From NCBI RefSeq assembly GCF_003634935.1, contig NZ_RBXO01000001.1, positions 1,389,501 to 1,453,500 on the forward strand: DNA of 64,000 nucleotides, in the 5' to 3' direction. Below are positions 33,413 through 43,200 of this stretch, one piece after another. A program made the translations under genes and the position numbers. Source of the stretch: Saccharothrix australiensis. GTDB lineage: Bacteria; Actinomycetota; Actinomycetes; Mycobacteriales; Pseudonocardiaceae. The notes under the pieces are model-generated. The model saw only the letters and a program-made list of their open reading frames with translations, ran no database searches and was not told the DNA's origin. Within the stretch, counting starts at the first letter, position 1; each line of letters opens with the position of its first letter.

Positions 33413-36355
33413 TCAGCGGCACGCGCAGGTGAGGGTCGCGTGCTCGGCCCGGACCTCGTCCGCTTCGGGCTGGCCGAGCGCGACGAACCCGGCCTCGGCC
33501 GCGTGCCAGTGCTCGGCGGCGACGGCGTGCTTCCCCAGCGCGTGCAGCGTCCGCGCGACGCCGCGGTGGGCGTGGGCGCCGTGGCCGCGGTTCCCGGTAC
33601 CGGTCGCCAGGTCCAGCGCGGCCCGGTACGCGTGCAACGCGCCCGCCCCGTCGTCCGCGGCCTGCGCGGTCGCGGCGCGGTCGAGGAACAGCCGCGTGCG
33701 CAGGTCGGCGTCGGAAACCTCGGCGGCCACCACGCCGGCCCGCTCCTGGCAGCGCACGGCTTCCGCCAGCCTGCCCTGCGACCGGTGCACGTTGCCGAGG
33801 TAGTTCAGGGCGTAGGCCATCAGGCAGTCGTCGCCCAGCCGGTCGGCCAGCTCGTACGCCTCCAGGTGGGCGACCAGCGCCTCGTCCGCCAACCCGAGCC
33901 GCTGCCGCACCGAGCCCAGGTTGTTCAGCGCGTGGGCCAGCCCCTGCACGTGGTCGACCTCGCGCAGCATCGACACCGCGGCCGACTGCCTGCGTAGCGC
34001 GACGTCCAACTCGCCGCGCTCCTCGTCGAGCACACCCAGCATGCTCAACGCGTGCGCTTGGCCGCGCAGGTCGCCGCAGTGCCCGTACTTCTCCAGCGCG
34101 GCGCCGAAGTGCCCGATCGCCTCGTCGTGCCGGCCGAGCTGCATCAGGGGGATGGCGATCGCGCACAGCGTGGCCGCTTCACCGGGCACGTCGCCGAGCC
34201 GCCGCCACGCCGCCAGCGCGCGGGTGGCCGACTCCAGCGCGTCCTCCAGCCGCCCGAGCCGGTCGTAGGCGGTGGCCAGGCGGAGCAGCACGTGCGCCCG
34301 TCCGTGCTCCTCGTCGGGATCGGCGCACACGGCCCGGTGCGCCAGTTCCATGCTCCCGACCCAGTCCTCGAACCGGCTCGTGGTGTGGAAGTGACGCCAG
34401 ATCAGCACCGCGAGCCGCCACGCGTGGCCGGGCAGGTCGTGCTCGGCGGCGTAGCGGATGGCGGCCACCAGGTTGTCCCGCTCGGCGGCGATCCACGCCG
34501 TCGCGTCGTGCTTGGTCGCGAAGACGGGAACCACCCGGCTGGTGCGGTGCACCGCGGGCAGCTGCGCGCGGTCGAACGGGTAGGCCGTGCCCACCGCGTC
34601 GGCCAAGCCGACCAGGTAGAAGTCGAGCAGCCGCAGCAGGGCGTCCGCGCGCTCGGTCCGGGTGGTCGGCGGCGGCTCCGCCGCGGCGAACTCCTTGAGC
34701 GGGTCCAGCATCCGGTACCGCTCGGGCGTGACCTCCTCCAGCAGGCACACCTCGTGCAGGTCGTCGAGCACCACACGGGCCGCGGCGACGTCGCGGTCCG
34801 CCAGCGCCGCCGCCCCGACCACGTCGAGGTCCGGCCCCGGCAGGTGGCCGAACAGCCGGAACACCTCCCGCTGCGGCACGTCGAGCTGGAGGTAGGACAC
34901 GCGCACCGCCGCGGCGCCCTGCTCGTCGTCGACGCCCGCGCGCCACGGCCCGCTCTCCCGCAGCAGCCGCAGCAGGTGCTCCAACGGCCACCTGTCGTGC
35001 CTGCGGAACAGCGCCGCAGCCACCCGGATCGGCATCGGCAGATGACCGCAACGGTCGACCACGCCCGCCACCTCGGCGGCCCGGCCGCGCAGGCGGAGGG
35101 GACCGACCAGCGTCCGGAACAGCGCTGCGGCGTGCTCGGGCGGCAGCGGGGAGAGCCTGATGTGCTCACCGGTGTCCGGCTCGCCCACCCGTCTGCTGGT
35201 CACGACGGCCAGGCAACCCGCCGCCTCCGGCAGCAGCGGCCGGACCTGCTCCGGCGAATGCGCGTTGTCCAGTACCACCAACGTCCTGGTGCCGTACAGC
35301 TCCGTCTGGTACAGCGTGAACTTCCGGCTCACCGAGGTGGGGATCTGCTCGGGCGGCACGCCCAGCTCGACGAGCAGCTGGGTGAGCGCGTCCGAGACGG
35401 TCGCCGCGGACAGGTTCGGCGTGTACCCGTTGAGCCGCACCAGCAGCTGCCCGTCCGGGAACCGGTCCCGCAGCCGGTGCGCCGCCTCGACGGCCAGCCC
35501 GGTCTTGCCGACGCCCGGCGCGCCGCTCACCCACACCGCGCGCCGCTCGCCCGGTGTCGAGGCGACCGCCTCGATCACGCCCAGCTCCGCGTCCCGCCCG
35601 GTGAACCCGCCGGGCCGGGACGGCAGGGAGCCGGCGGGCTCGCCGCGTTCCGCCCGCGCGGCGAGCTTGCGCAGCCGAGGCCCTGGCGCCAGCCGCAGCT
35701 CGGCGAGCGCGGCCTTGGTGCGTTGGAAGACCCGGATCGCCTCGACCTGGTCGCCGCTTGCGATCAACGCCCGCATGAGCAGTTCGGCGTGCCGCTCCCG
35801 AGCCGGGTCGCTGCGCACCACCGGGCGCAGCCGGTCCCGCGCGGACCGGTGGTCGCCGGCGGCCAGCTCGAGCGTGGCGAGGTCGCCCACCGCGTCGAAG
35901 TAGGCGGCCTCGGGCGAGATCACGTCCGGTCCGCCCACCCGGTCGATGTCGATGCCCTCCAGGAACGGGCCGCGCCACAGGTCGACGGCGGCGCGTAACG
36001 CCTCGATCGCCCGGCGCGGGTCCTCCGCGCGCACCGCCTCCTCGCACAACCGGGCGAACCGGGCGGTGTCGAGCCGGTCCTCGTCGACCCGCAGCAGGTA
36101 GCCGGTCGGTATCGTGTCGATCCACACGTCGTCCGAGTCCCGGAAGGCGTTGCGCAGCCGGTTGATGTAGGTGCGCACCAGGACGCGGCGCTCCGGGTTG
36201 CCGCCCCACACGATCTCCGTCAGCCGCTCGGTGGACACCGGTCTGTTGGCGTGCAGCAGGAGCACGACGAGGACGAAACGCTGCTGCTGGTCGCCCAGCG
36301 GCAACTGAGCGTTCCCGTGCCATACCTCCAGCGGACCCAGCATCCGAAATTCCAC
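33413..36355 (-). CDS. AfsR/SARP-family regulator: wHTH-BTAD-NB-ARC-TPR
   Basis: About 980 residues from a GTG at about 36355 with GGGAGG upstream (VEFRMLGPLEVWHGN). The OmpR-type winged helix spans 1-90 (LLLHANRPVSTERLTEIVWG). The BTAD domain spans about 95-240 and includes RERHAELLMRALIASGDQVE. An NB-ARC ATPase has VSGAPGVGKTGLAVEAAH (about 276) and RTLVVLDNA. The C-terminal third is TPR repeats (HALSMLGVLDEERGELDVAL; ALNNLGSVRQRLGLADEALV). This is the complete AfsR-like layout of large ATP-dependent activators of secondary metabolism. It converges on the XRE gene. The likely target is a biosynthetic cluster, but none adjoins directly. Confidence 0.9.
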   Translation of the reverse strand: MEFRMLGPLEVWHGNAQLPLGDQQQRFVLVVLLLHANRPVSTERLTEIVWGGNPERRVLVRTYINRLRNAFRDSDDVWIDTIPTGYLLRVDEDRLDTARFARLCEEAVRAEDPRRAIEALRAAVDLWRGPFLEGIDIDRVGGPDVISPEAAYFDAVGDLATLELAAGDHRSARDRLRPVVRSDPARERHAELLMRALIASGDQVEAIRVFQRTKAALAELRLAPGPRLRKLAARAERGEPAGSLPSRPGGFTGRDAELGVIEAVASTPGERRAVWVSGAPGVGKTGLAVEAAHRLRDRFPDGQLLVRLNGYTPNLSAATVSDALTQLLVELGVPPEQIPTSVSRKFTLYQTELYGTRTLVVLDNAHSPEQVRPLLPEAAGCLAVVTSRRVGEPDTGEHIRLSPLPPEHAAALFRTLVGPLRLRGRAAEVAGVVDRCGHLPMPIRVAAALFRRHDRWPLEHLLRLLRESGPWRAGVDDEQGAAAVRVSYLQLDVPQREVFRLFGHLPGPDLDVVGAAALADRDVAAARVVLDDLHEVCLLEEVTPERYRMLDPLKEFAAAEPPPTTRTERADALLRLLDFYLVGLADAVGTAYPFDRAQLPAVHRTSRVVPVFATKHDATAWIAAERDNLVAAIRYAAEHDLPGHAWRLAVLIWRHFHTTSRFEDWVGSMELAHRAVCADPDEEHGRAHVLLRLATAYDRLGRLEDALESATRALAAWRRLGDVPGEAATLCAIAIPLMQLGRHDEAIGHFGAALEKYGHCGDLRGQAHALSMLGVLDEERGELDVALRRQSAAVSMLREVDHVQGLAHALNNLGSVRQRLGLADEALVAHLEAYELADRLGDDCLMAYALNYLGNVHRSQGRLAEAVRCQERAGVVAAEVSDADLRTRLFLDRAATAQAADDGAGALHAYRAALDLATGTGNRGHGAHAHRGVARTLHALGKHAVAAEHWHAAEAGFVALGQPEADEVRAEHATLTCACR

Positions 36356-36516
36356 GCTGCCTCCCGGTTCGTGAGCTCGATGTCCACACCGGATGTCGCA
36401 CGAGCGGCCGTCCGCGTGTCCGGACCCGCATCGCGTTCGCATTCGGTAGACAAACACCGGCCGGGCTTCGCCCTTCCGCAAAAGGGGTGGGAAGGAGGAG
36501 TCGGGCGCTCGCCGAT

Positions 36517-36750
36517 GTGTTGCCGTGCTGCGTGGCGTGCGATGCGTCGCCCCCGAGGACCGACCAGATCGACGAGGCGAGCACCGGCCTACGCGAATTC
36601 CTCGACGCCGTTCACGCCGACTCGGCGATCGCCGCGCGGATCAGGGCCGCGTGGTCTGGGCCGCCGTGCTGCAACCGCGTCCGGGACATCCACCACGTGT
36701 CCACTCGCGGTCCACTGGCCGGCCGCAACCTGCGCGGCAGAACACCGTGA
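36517..36750 (+). CDS. Small unrecognised protein upstream of the 306-aa gene
   Basis: About 77 residues. The frame open from GTG 36487 shows strong GC3 bias from about 36560 (TDQIDEASTGLREFLDAVHA, then DSAIAARIRAAWSG). A GGAGG at about 36494 is badly placed for any in-frame start, so the start (36487, 36517 or 36532) is uncertain. It ends 18 bases before the next gene. It is largely helical with two CC pairs. No family recognised; it may be a chance frame. Confidence 0.35.
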   Translation: MLPCCVACDASPPRTDQIDEASTGLREFLDAVHADSAIAARIRAAWSGPPCCNRVRDIHHVSTRGPLAGRNLRGRTP

Positions 36751-36768
36751 AGAGCACAGGGGTGGCCG

Positions 36769-37689
36769 ATGAACGCGCACGCGGACCTGGTCCGGGAGTT
36801 GAAGTCGCTGCGCAAGGGCCGCGGCGTGCTGGCCGGCGGGATCGCGGACCGGGTGGGCCCGACCCTGCGCGCGGCCTGCGGGGTGACGGAGGACGACGAG
36901 CCCGGCGCGATCCGGCGGAAGGTGACCGACACGATCAGCGAACTGGCCGGCAGGCTGCCCGAGGACCTCCACCGGGCCACGCTCGTGGCGTTCGCCATCC
37001 ACGAAGAGGCGCGGCTGCCGCTGTACCAGGACCGGGTGCAGTGGGTGGCGGTCCGGATGGACCGGGACCCGCGCACGGTCCGCCGCCGGGTCGACGAGGC
37101 CATCGACCACCTCGCGGAACTGGCCGCCGACGCGGTCGGCGAACAGTCGGACCGGCGGCCGGGCGGCTGGCACACCGCTGAACTGCACGCCGTCCTCACC
37201 CTGGACCGGCCGCGTCCCGAGGTGATCGAGCGGCACCGGGTCGTCGCCGACCGCGACGGCCTGCACGAGCTGGCCCTATCGCCCCCGCTCCCCTTGGACC
37301 CGCCCGACCTCGACCTCCGGGTGCTGTACGGCGGCACCCTGGTGGACCGCTCCACCCCGGCGCTCGCGCTGCCGACCGCCGTCCGCCGAGGCCGTTCCCA
37401 CGACTTCGCGATCCGCTACCGGCCGGCCACCTCGCACGAGACGTGGTCCTACCTTGTCTACGTGCCACGGCACCCGTGCGACCTGCTGGACCTGAGGGGC
37501 CGCTTCGGCGACATTGCCGTCCCACCGCGCGTGTGGGCGCTGCAAGGCGCCGACCGGTCCGGCGGTTCCGTCCCGGCTCCCCGCGGTCACGAGCACCCGG
37601 TGGACCGGGCGGGCGAGATCCACCTGAGGTTCCACGACCTCACGCCCGGCCTGGCCTACGGGGTGCGGTGGGAGGCGACGAGCCGCTAG
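36769..37689 (+). CDS. Unrecognised 306-aa protein
   Basis: It begins MNAHADLVRELKSLRKGRGV, a basic helical start, and residues about 10-125 are helical and HTH-like (ALVAFAIHEEARLP region, then VRMDRDPRTVRRRVDEAIDH). The C-terminal 170 residues are strand-rich (HRVVADRDGLHELALSPPLP; RVLYGGTLVDRSTPALALP; ETWSYLVYVPRHPCDLLDLR) and end TPGLAYGVRWEA. The pairing of a regulator-like helical half and a beta half suggests a sensor or DNA-binding protein. I cannot assign a family. It lies downstream of the possible 77-aa gene and is convergent with the FAD monooxygenase. Confidence 0.65.
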   Translation: MNAHADLVRELKSLRKGRGVLAGGIADRVGPTLRAACGVTEDDEPGAIRRKVTDTISELAGRLPEDLHRATLVAFAIHEEARLPLYQDRVQWVAVRMDRDPRTVRRRVDEAIDHLAELAADAVGEQSDRRPGGWHTAELHAVLTLDRPRPEVIERHRVVADRDGLHELALSPPLPLDPPDLDLRVLYGGTLVDRSTPALALPTAVRRGRSHDFAIRYRPATSHETWSYLVYVPRHPCDLLDLRGRFGDIAVPPRVWALQGADRSGGSVPAPRGHEHPVDRAGEIHLRFHDLTPGLAYGVRWEATSR

Positions 37690-37720
37690 CCGTCGCGGGC
37701 TCCGGCCGGGCGTGCGGTGG

Positions 37721-38869
37721 TCAGCGGCGGGTGTGGGCGGGTTGCGGGTGTTCGGCCGGGTCCGGGGTGGACAGGAGGTGGCCGGTGGCGCCTTCCAGTC
37801 GTCGGGCCAGGTTCGTCGAGCGTGCGAGCATCGTCCGCTCGTAGTCGCGCACGGCCTCGTCGAGGGTGGTCGCGCGGGCCAGGGCCAGGGCCAGTTCGCA
37901 CGCGTCGAGCATGGCGAGGTTGACGCCGACGCCGAGGGGCGGCATGAGGTGCGCGGCGTCGCCCAGCAGCGTCACGCCCGGCGTGTGCTCCCACGTGTGC
38001 GGCACCGGCAGGGCGAAGATCGGGCGGTCGACGTAGGGGCCGTCGTTGTCGGTGATCAGGCGGAGCAGTTCCGGTGACCAGGCCCCGTACTCGTCCAGCA
38101 GGCGGGCGCGGATGCCCTCGGTGTCGTCGGGGCGCAGGCCGCTCGCCGCCATCCAGTCCACCGGCACCCGCCGCACGAGGTAGACCCGCAGGCGGCCGCC
38201 GCTGCCGCGCTGCGCGAAGAGGCCGCGCTCGCCGTCGGCGACGTGCGCGCTGCCCCTCCCGACCAGTTCGGACAGCTCCGGGTGCGCGGTCTCCACGTCG
38301 TCGAACCAGGCTTCGAGGAAACCGATGCCGGTGTAGCGCGGTGTCGCGGGCGACACCGCCGCGCGCACGCGGGAGAAGGCGCCGTCCGCGCCGATCACCA
38401 GGTCCGCTCCGGCGGTCGTGCCGTCGGCGAACTCCAGTGTGCGCGGCCCGTCGGCCGGCCCGCTCACCGACCGGAGCGCGCGTCCCCAGTGGACGGTCCC
38501 CGCGTCGAGCGAGCGCAGCAGGAGGTCGCGCAGCTGCCCGCGGTCGATCTCGGGGCGTGCCGTGTCGCCCTCGTCCGGCAGGTGGTGGTCGAGCAGGCGT
38601 CCCGTCGCGTCCAGCAGGCGCGCCTCCTGCCCCTCGGGCCTGGCCAGCGCGAAGAACTCCGCCAGCAGGCCCGCCTCGCGGAGCGCGCGCTGGCCGTCCT
38701 CTTCGTGCAGGTCGAGCGAGCCACCCTGGTCGCGGGAGTGCGCGTCCGGGTCGCGGTCGTACACCGTCACCGGGATGCCGTGCCGCCGCAGGACGCGTGC
38801 GCACGTGAGACCTCCGGGTCCGGCTCCGATGACGGCGATCCGCGCTTCGCGGGGCGTCGGCGAGTGCAT
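37721..38869 (-). CDS. FAD-dependent monooxygenase (PHBH/TetX-like fold)
   Basis: 382 residues from ATG 38869 with GAGAGGAA upstream. The N-terminal FAD fold has RIAVIGAGPGGLTCARVL, then VYDRDPDAHSRDQGGSLDL. The middle shows GADLVIGADGAFSRVRAAV (DG motif region). The second FAD signature is GVTLLGDAAHLMPPLGVGVN. This is the aromatic-hydroxylase/TetX branch of group A flavin monooxygenases, which hydroxylate aromatic or polyketide substrates. Resistance to tetracyclines cannot be concluded from sequence alone. It is divergent from a TetR gene whose product probably represses it. Confidence 0.85.
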   Translation of the reverse strand: MHSPTPREARIAVIGAGPGGLTCARVLRRHGIPVTVYDRDPDAHSRDQGGSLDLHEEDGQRALREAGLLAEFFALARPEGQEARLLDATGRLLDHHLPDEGDTARPEIDRGQLRDLLLRSLDAGTVHWGRALRSVSGPADGPRTLEFADGTTAGADLVIGADGAFSRVRAAVSPATPRYTGIGFLEAWFDDVETAHPELSELVGRGSAHVADGERGLFAQRGSGGRLRVYLVRRVPVDWMAASGLRPDDTEGIRARLLDEYGAWSPELLRLITDNDGPYVDRPIFALPVPHTWEHTPGVTLLGDAAHLMPPLGVGVNLAMLDACELALALARATTLDEAVRDYERTMLARSTNLARRLEGATGHLLSTPDPAEHPQPAHTRR

Positions 38870-38969
38870 GCCGTGGTTCCTCTCGTCGGCAGGGTCCGGT
38901 GACGCCGCGACGCGGTGCCGACCGGCGCCGCGACCCCCACGGGGCGGCGACCCTGTGCGACCACCAAAG

Positions 38970-39032
38970 CAGAACTCAGTCCAAAAGTGCAACCAGTACA
39001 GTTTCTGTCTCGGTCCGGGTTCGGGGTACGGT
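38970..39032. promoter_or_regulatory. Divergent control region for monooxygenase and TetR genes
   Basis: An unusually AT-rich patch holds an imperfect inverted repeat with CAGAA at 38970-38974 and TTCTG at 39003-39007. TACGGT at 39027-39032 lies 6 bases before the tetR ATG, a probable -10 of a leaderless transcript. The inverted repeat is a candidate TetR operator. Confidence 0.4.
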
Positions 39033-39038
39033 GGGGCC

Positions 39039-39680
39039 ATGCCCGACCCCGCGCGCACCGGCCGTCGCGAGCGCAAGAAGGCCGCGACGCGGCAGGCCAT
39101 CGCCGACGCCGCCCTCGACCTGTTCCTGGAGCACGGCTTCGACCGGGTCAGCGTGCGCGACGTCGCCGACCGGGCCGACGTGTCCACCACGACCCTCTTC
39201 GCCCACTTCCCGAGCAAGGAGTCGCTGGTCTTCGACCGCGAGGAGGACGTCGAGGCGGCACTGACCGCCGCCGTCCGCGAGCGGCCCGCGGGCCAGGACG
39301 TGGTCGACGCGCTCCGCGCCCACGCGCTGGAGTGCTGGGCGCCGACCCTGTCCGACCCCCGCCTGGCCTCCTTCGCCGCCCTGGTCGACCGGACGCCCGC
39401 GCTCCGCGAGTACGCGGAACGCATGTGGGTGCGGCACGCGCGCGCCCTGGGCGTCGTGATCGCGGAGGAACTGGGCCGTGCGCCGGACGACCTCGCGTGC
39501 GCGGCGCTGGCCCGGTTCGCCCTGGAGGTGCCGGTGCTGGCCAAGGGGCGACCCGATCCCCGTGCGGCGGTGGAGGAGGTGTTCGACCTGCTGGTCGGCG
39601 GATGGCGGGCGCGGCACGACTCCGGGGGAGCGGTTCGCCGGGTGCGCTCGGAGGGCGGTTCCGCGAAGACGCGGGAGTGA
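39039..39680 (+). CDS. TetR-family regulator
   Basis: 213 residues. The TetR HTH covers about 10-60 (ATRQAIADAALDLFLEHGFD; VRDVADRADVSTTTLFAHF), with the helical ligand domain after it (LASFAALVDRTPALREYAER). No Shine-Dalgarno, but a TACGGT box 6 bases upstream suggests a leaderless message. It is divergent from the FAD monooxygenase, which is its most likely target together with itself. The ligand may be the monooxygenase substrate. Confidence 0.85.
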   Translation: MPDPARTGRRERKKAATRQAIADAALDLFLEHGFDRVSVRDVADRADVSTTTLFAHFPSKESLVFDREEDVEAALTAAVRERPAGQDVVDALRAHALECWAPTLSDPRLASFAALVDRTPALREYAERMWVRHARALGVVIAEELGRAPDDLACAALARFALEVPVLAKGRPDPRAAVEEVFDLLVGGWRARHDSGGAVRRVRSEGGSAKTRE

Positions 39681-40269
39681 CCGGGCGGCCGTGCCGTTGC
39701 CGCGCTCGCGGAGCACGGCGGACTTCGGGTTCCCGAAAGCGTGATCCGCCGAATCGGATCAAGCGGCACCGCCGATGATCTCCGGTTTTCCGCGTCCACA
39801 GCGGACGAATCATTTCCGGGAACGACGACCACCGTCGACGTCGCGTCCACTGGAAAGTGATCACCGCGCACGCGCGCGATTTCCGCCGGTACCGCCGGAA
39901 GAGCGAGCCCGTCCGGTCGCCGCGCCGGGCAGCCGCGTGGACGCCGGGCGGCGGGACCGTTGTGGCGACTGGTGATCCGCCGGTCGCGGACCGTCACGTC
40001 GCGGCGCGATCGGTTGGGGCGCCACGGCTCCGCGCGACCCGTCGACCCCTCGAACCCGACGCGGGCCGCGCTGATCGGTCGCACCCGCCCGGTTCTTGAC
40101 ACACCCCTCACATTCTGGCCAGCATGGCTCCAGGGGAGTCAGCGTTCATTACTGGGGGATCGAGCCGAATCGTCCGGCGCGGCCAGGAATTACCCGTCAC
40201 GCGGAATAGGCGGGTGGTCGCGCCGGCGATCCCCCGCGTCCCGCGCTGACGGACGAAGAGGGGGTTCCG
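39681..40269 (+). other. 589-base gap before the multicopper oxidase gene
   Basis: No frame here has protein-like composition. A TTGACA hexamer occurs at about 40096-40101, 170 bases upstream of the oxidase start, but a matching -10 is not convincing. The length suggests a long leader or a control region for the oxidase operon. No repeat, riboswitch or hairpin recognised. Confidence 0.4.
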
Positions 40270-43200
40270 ATGAATGCTGCGTTCGCGGATCTCAGCCCGG
40301 TGATCGTCACACTGGCCGTCGCGCTGCTGCTGGTCGTCAGGGTCAGACGACGGCCACGCCCACTGCTGAAAGCGCTGCTGGGCGTGGCGGTCGGGCTGTG
40401 GATCGCCGCCGCAGGCGCATCCATGTGGCTGGTGAGCGAAGCGACGGCAGCGCGATTGCCCGCGGCTCCCGGAAATCCGTGCGCGACGGGGCAGACGCCG
40501 AGGACGTTCGCCGTGTCGCTGATCAACGTGCCGATCTTCCTCAACCGGTTCGGCGACGTGGTGCCCGAAGGGCGCATGTACGTCCTGGACGAGAACATCG
40601 CCAAGGTGCGTGCCACCTTCGCCCACGCCGCCGACCCGGCGCGGGTCCACGAGAACGACCTGATCGAGCCGCTCGCGGTGCGCGCCAACCAGGGCGACTG
40701 CGTCGAGATCCGGTTCACCAACCGGCTCCACGAACCCGCGCCCTCGTTCGACCGCGACGCCTCGATCTTCACCCTGCCCGGCGAGACGCTGCGCGCGCCC
40801 GGCGCGCTCACGCCCGGCCCGAGGGAGTTCGCGCCCGCCGCGACCAAGCCGGACAACGACTTCGACCCGGCCAAGGCGCCGCACGCGTCCATGCACTTCG
40901 ACGGCCTCGACTACGACGTGACCGGGTCGGACGGCACGGCGGTGGGCAACAACCCCGACTCCACCGTCCCGCCCGGCCAGAGCACGACCTACCGGCTGTT
41001 CGCGCAGGCCGAGGGCGAGTTCCAGTTCAAGGACGGCGCGGACTTCTCGTCCCAGCAGACCCGACCCGTCGACACCGACGGCTCGGTGCGGTTCATCGGC
41101 TCGCACTCGTTCGGCGCGTTCGGCGCGATCGTGGTCGAGCCGCCGGGCGCGACCTGGGTGGACCAGCGCACCGGCGGACCGCTGCCCTCCGGCACGCGCG
41201 CGGTGGTCAAGCACCCCGACCAGCCCGACTTCCGCGAGCACGTGCTGTTCATGCACGACGAGGTGGAGGCCGAGCCGGGGATCCTGACCCGCCTGTGCCG
41301 CAACGAGAACCGGGACGAGGAAGGCGGCAACGAGTGCATCGCGCCCACCGCCGGGCAGCTCGCCAAGCTCACCGAGGGCACCCTGCCCGGCCTGGGCGGC
41401 GGTGACGCCGACGCCCTGGTCAACGACGAGGTGCCGGTGAAGCTGGAGTGGTTCGCGTTCAACTACCGCTCCGAACCGGGGTTCAACCGCGAAGAGGTCG
41501 ACTGCCCCGTCGCCGTGCGCGCGGTGCAGGGCTTCGACGCGGCGGCCTGCATCGGCGAGGAGACCTCGCTGTCCTCGTGGGCCTACGGCGACCCCGGCGG
41601 CGGCGACCTGGTCTTCGCCAACTACCGGGGCGAGCCGATGCAGATCCGGTTGCTGCACCCCGCCGAGTTCGAGACCCACACCTTCCACTGGCACGTCAAC
41701 CGCTGGCCGTTCGACCCGAAGGACGAGGGCGGCCTGCCCGCCATCAGCAACCCGTCCCACCGCACGACCACCACCAACCTGCTGGACGTGCAGGCGGTCT
41801 CGCCGGGCGCGCACTACGGGCTGGTGCCCCAGGGCGGCGCGGGTTCCGGGCACCTGAACAAGCCCGCCACCTTCGGCGACATCATCTTCCACTGCCACCT
41901 GTACCCGCACTTCGCCACCGGCATGTGGGGGCTCAACCGCACCCTGGACAAGCGGGAGACGGGCACCCGCACCAACCCCGACGGCACGCCCGTCCCGGCG
42001 CTGCTGCCGCTGGAGGACTACGACTACCAGCCGTCGGTGTCCGGCAGGCAGGACCCGCCGAGCCCCGTGTCGGCCACGCCGGGCTACCCGCACTTCGTGC
42101 CGGGCGCGTTCGGCTTCAAGGCGCCCAAGCCGCCGCTGGGCGTGTCCGCCCGCACCGACACCGGCACGTTCCCGCCCACCGCGCTGGAGAAGGCGGCGGC
42201 CGACCCGAACGCACGCGTCCCCGGCGGGTTCTTCCAGGACCCGTGCCCGGCCGGGCGGCCGACGAAGACCTTCGACGTCGCGGCCGTGGAGATCAGCCAG
42301 GCGTACCACCCGGACCTCGGCTGGCGAAATCCGCAGTCCAGGGTGTACGTGTTGCAGGAGGACAAACAGGCGGTGCTGAGCGGGAAGAAACCCGAGCCGT
42401 TCGCACCCATCCTCAACGTCGGCGACTGCGTCGTCTACAACCTCACCAACGAGCTGCCCGAGCAGTTCGGCGGCACGGTGTTCGACCGCGCGCAGGTGAC
42501 CAACGAAGTCGGCCTGCACCAGCACATGGTCCAGTTCGACGTGCTGTCCTCCGACGGCGCGGCCAACGGGTGGAACTACGACCAGGGCGCGGACGCCGGC
42601 CAGACCATCACCTACCGGAACTTCGTCCACGAGAACACGTCGACGAACTCGTTCCACGACCACTTCTTCCCGAACGTGCACCAGGACAACGGCCTGTTCG
42701 GCGGGGCGAGCATCCACCCGCCCGGCTGCACGGCCGGCTACCCCAGGACGTCCGACCCGATCGGCGTGCCCAAGGTGGGCACCGTCTTCGACCTGCACTG
42801 CCAACCGACCACCGACTACCGGGGCAACCCGACCGACGGCCGCGACTACCGCAACTTCTCGCTGTTCGTCGAGGACCACGTGCCGATGTTCCGGCCGAAC
42901 GACCCGAACTCGACCAACGACGACCAGTTCGTCACACCCGAGGGCGTGCCGATCTTCCCGGCGAAGTTCCCGTCCAGCACGGACGACCAGGGCGTGATGG
43001 GCGTCAACTACCGGCTGGAACCGTTCGAGCACCGGAGAAACGGCGACCCGGCCGACCTCTTCGACATCGGACCCAACCCGGTGCCCTACACACCGCAGCT
43101 GAAGGCGAACGCGGGCGACCTGGTGAAGTTCCGGCTCTTCCAACTGTCCCAGGAGGAGTCGCACGGGTTCACCCTCGACCGCTTCCGGTGGAAACACGAA

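Noticed and set aside
37721-38869. Tetracycline-inactivating TetX enzyme
   Set aside because: The fold is shared with many aromatic monooxygenases; no residue seen by eye distinguishes a tetracycline-modifying member.
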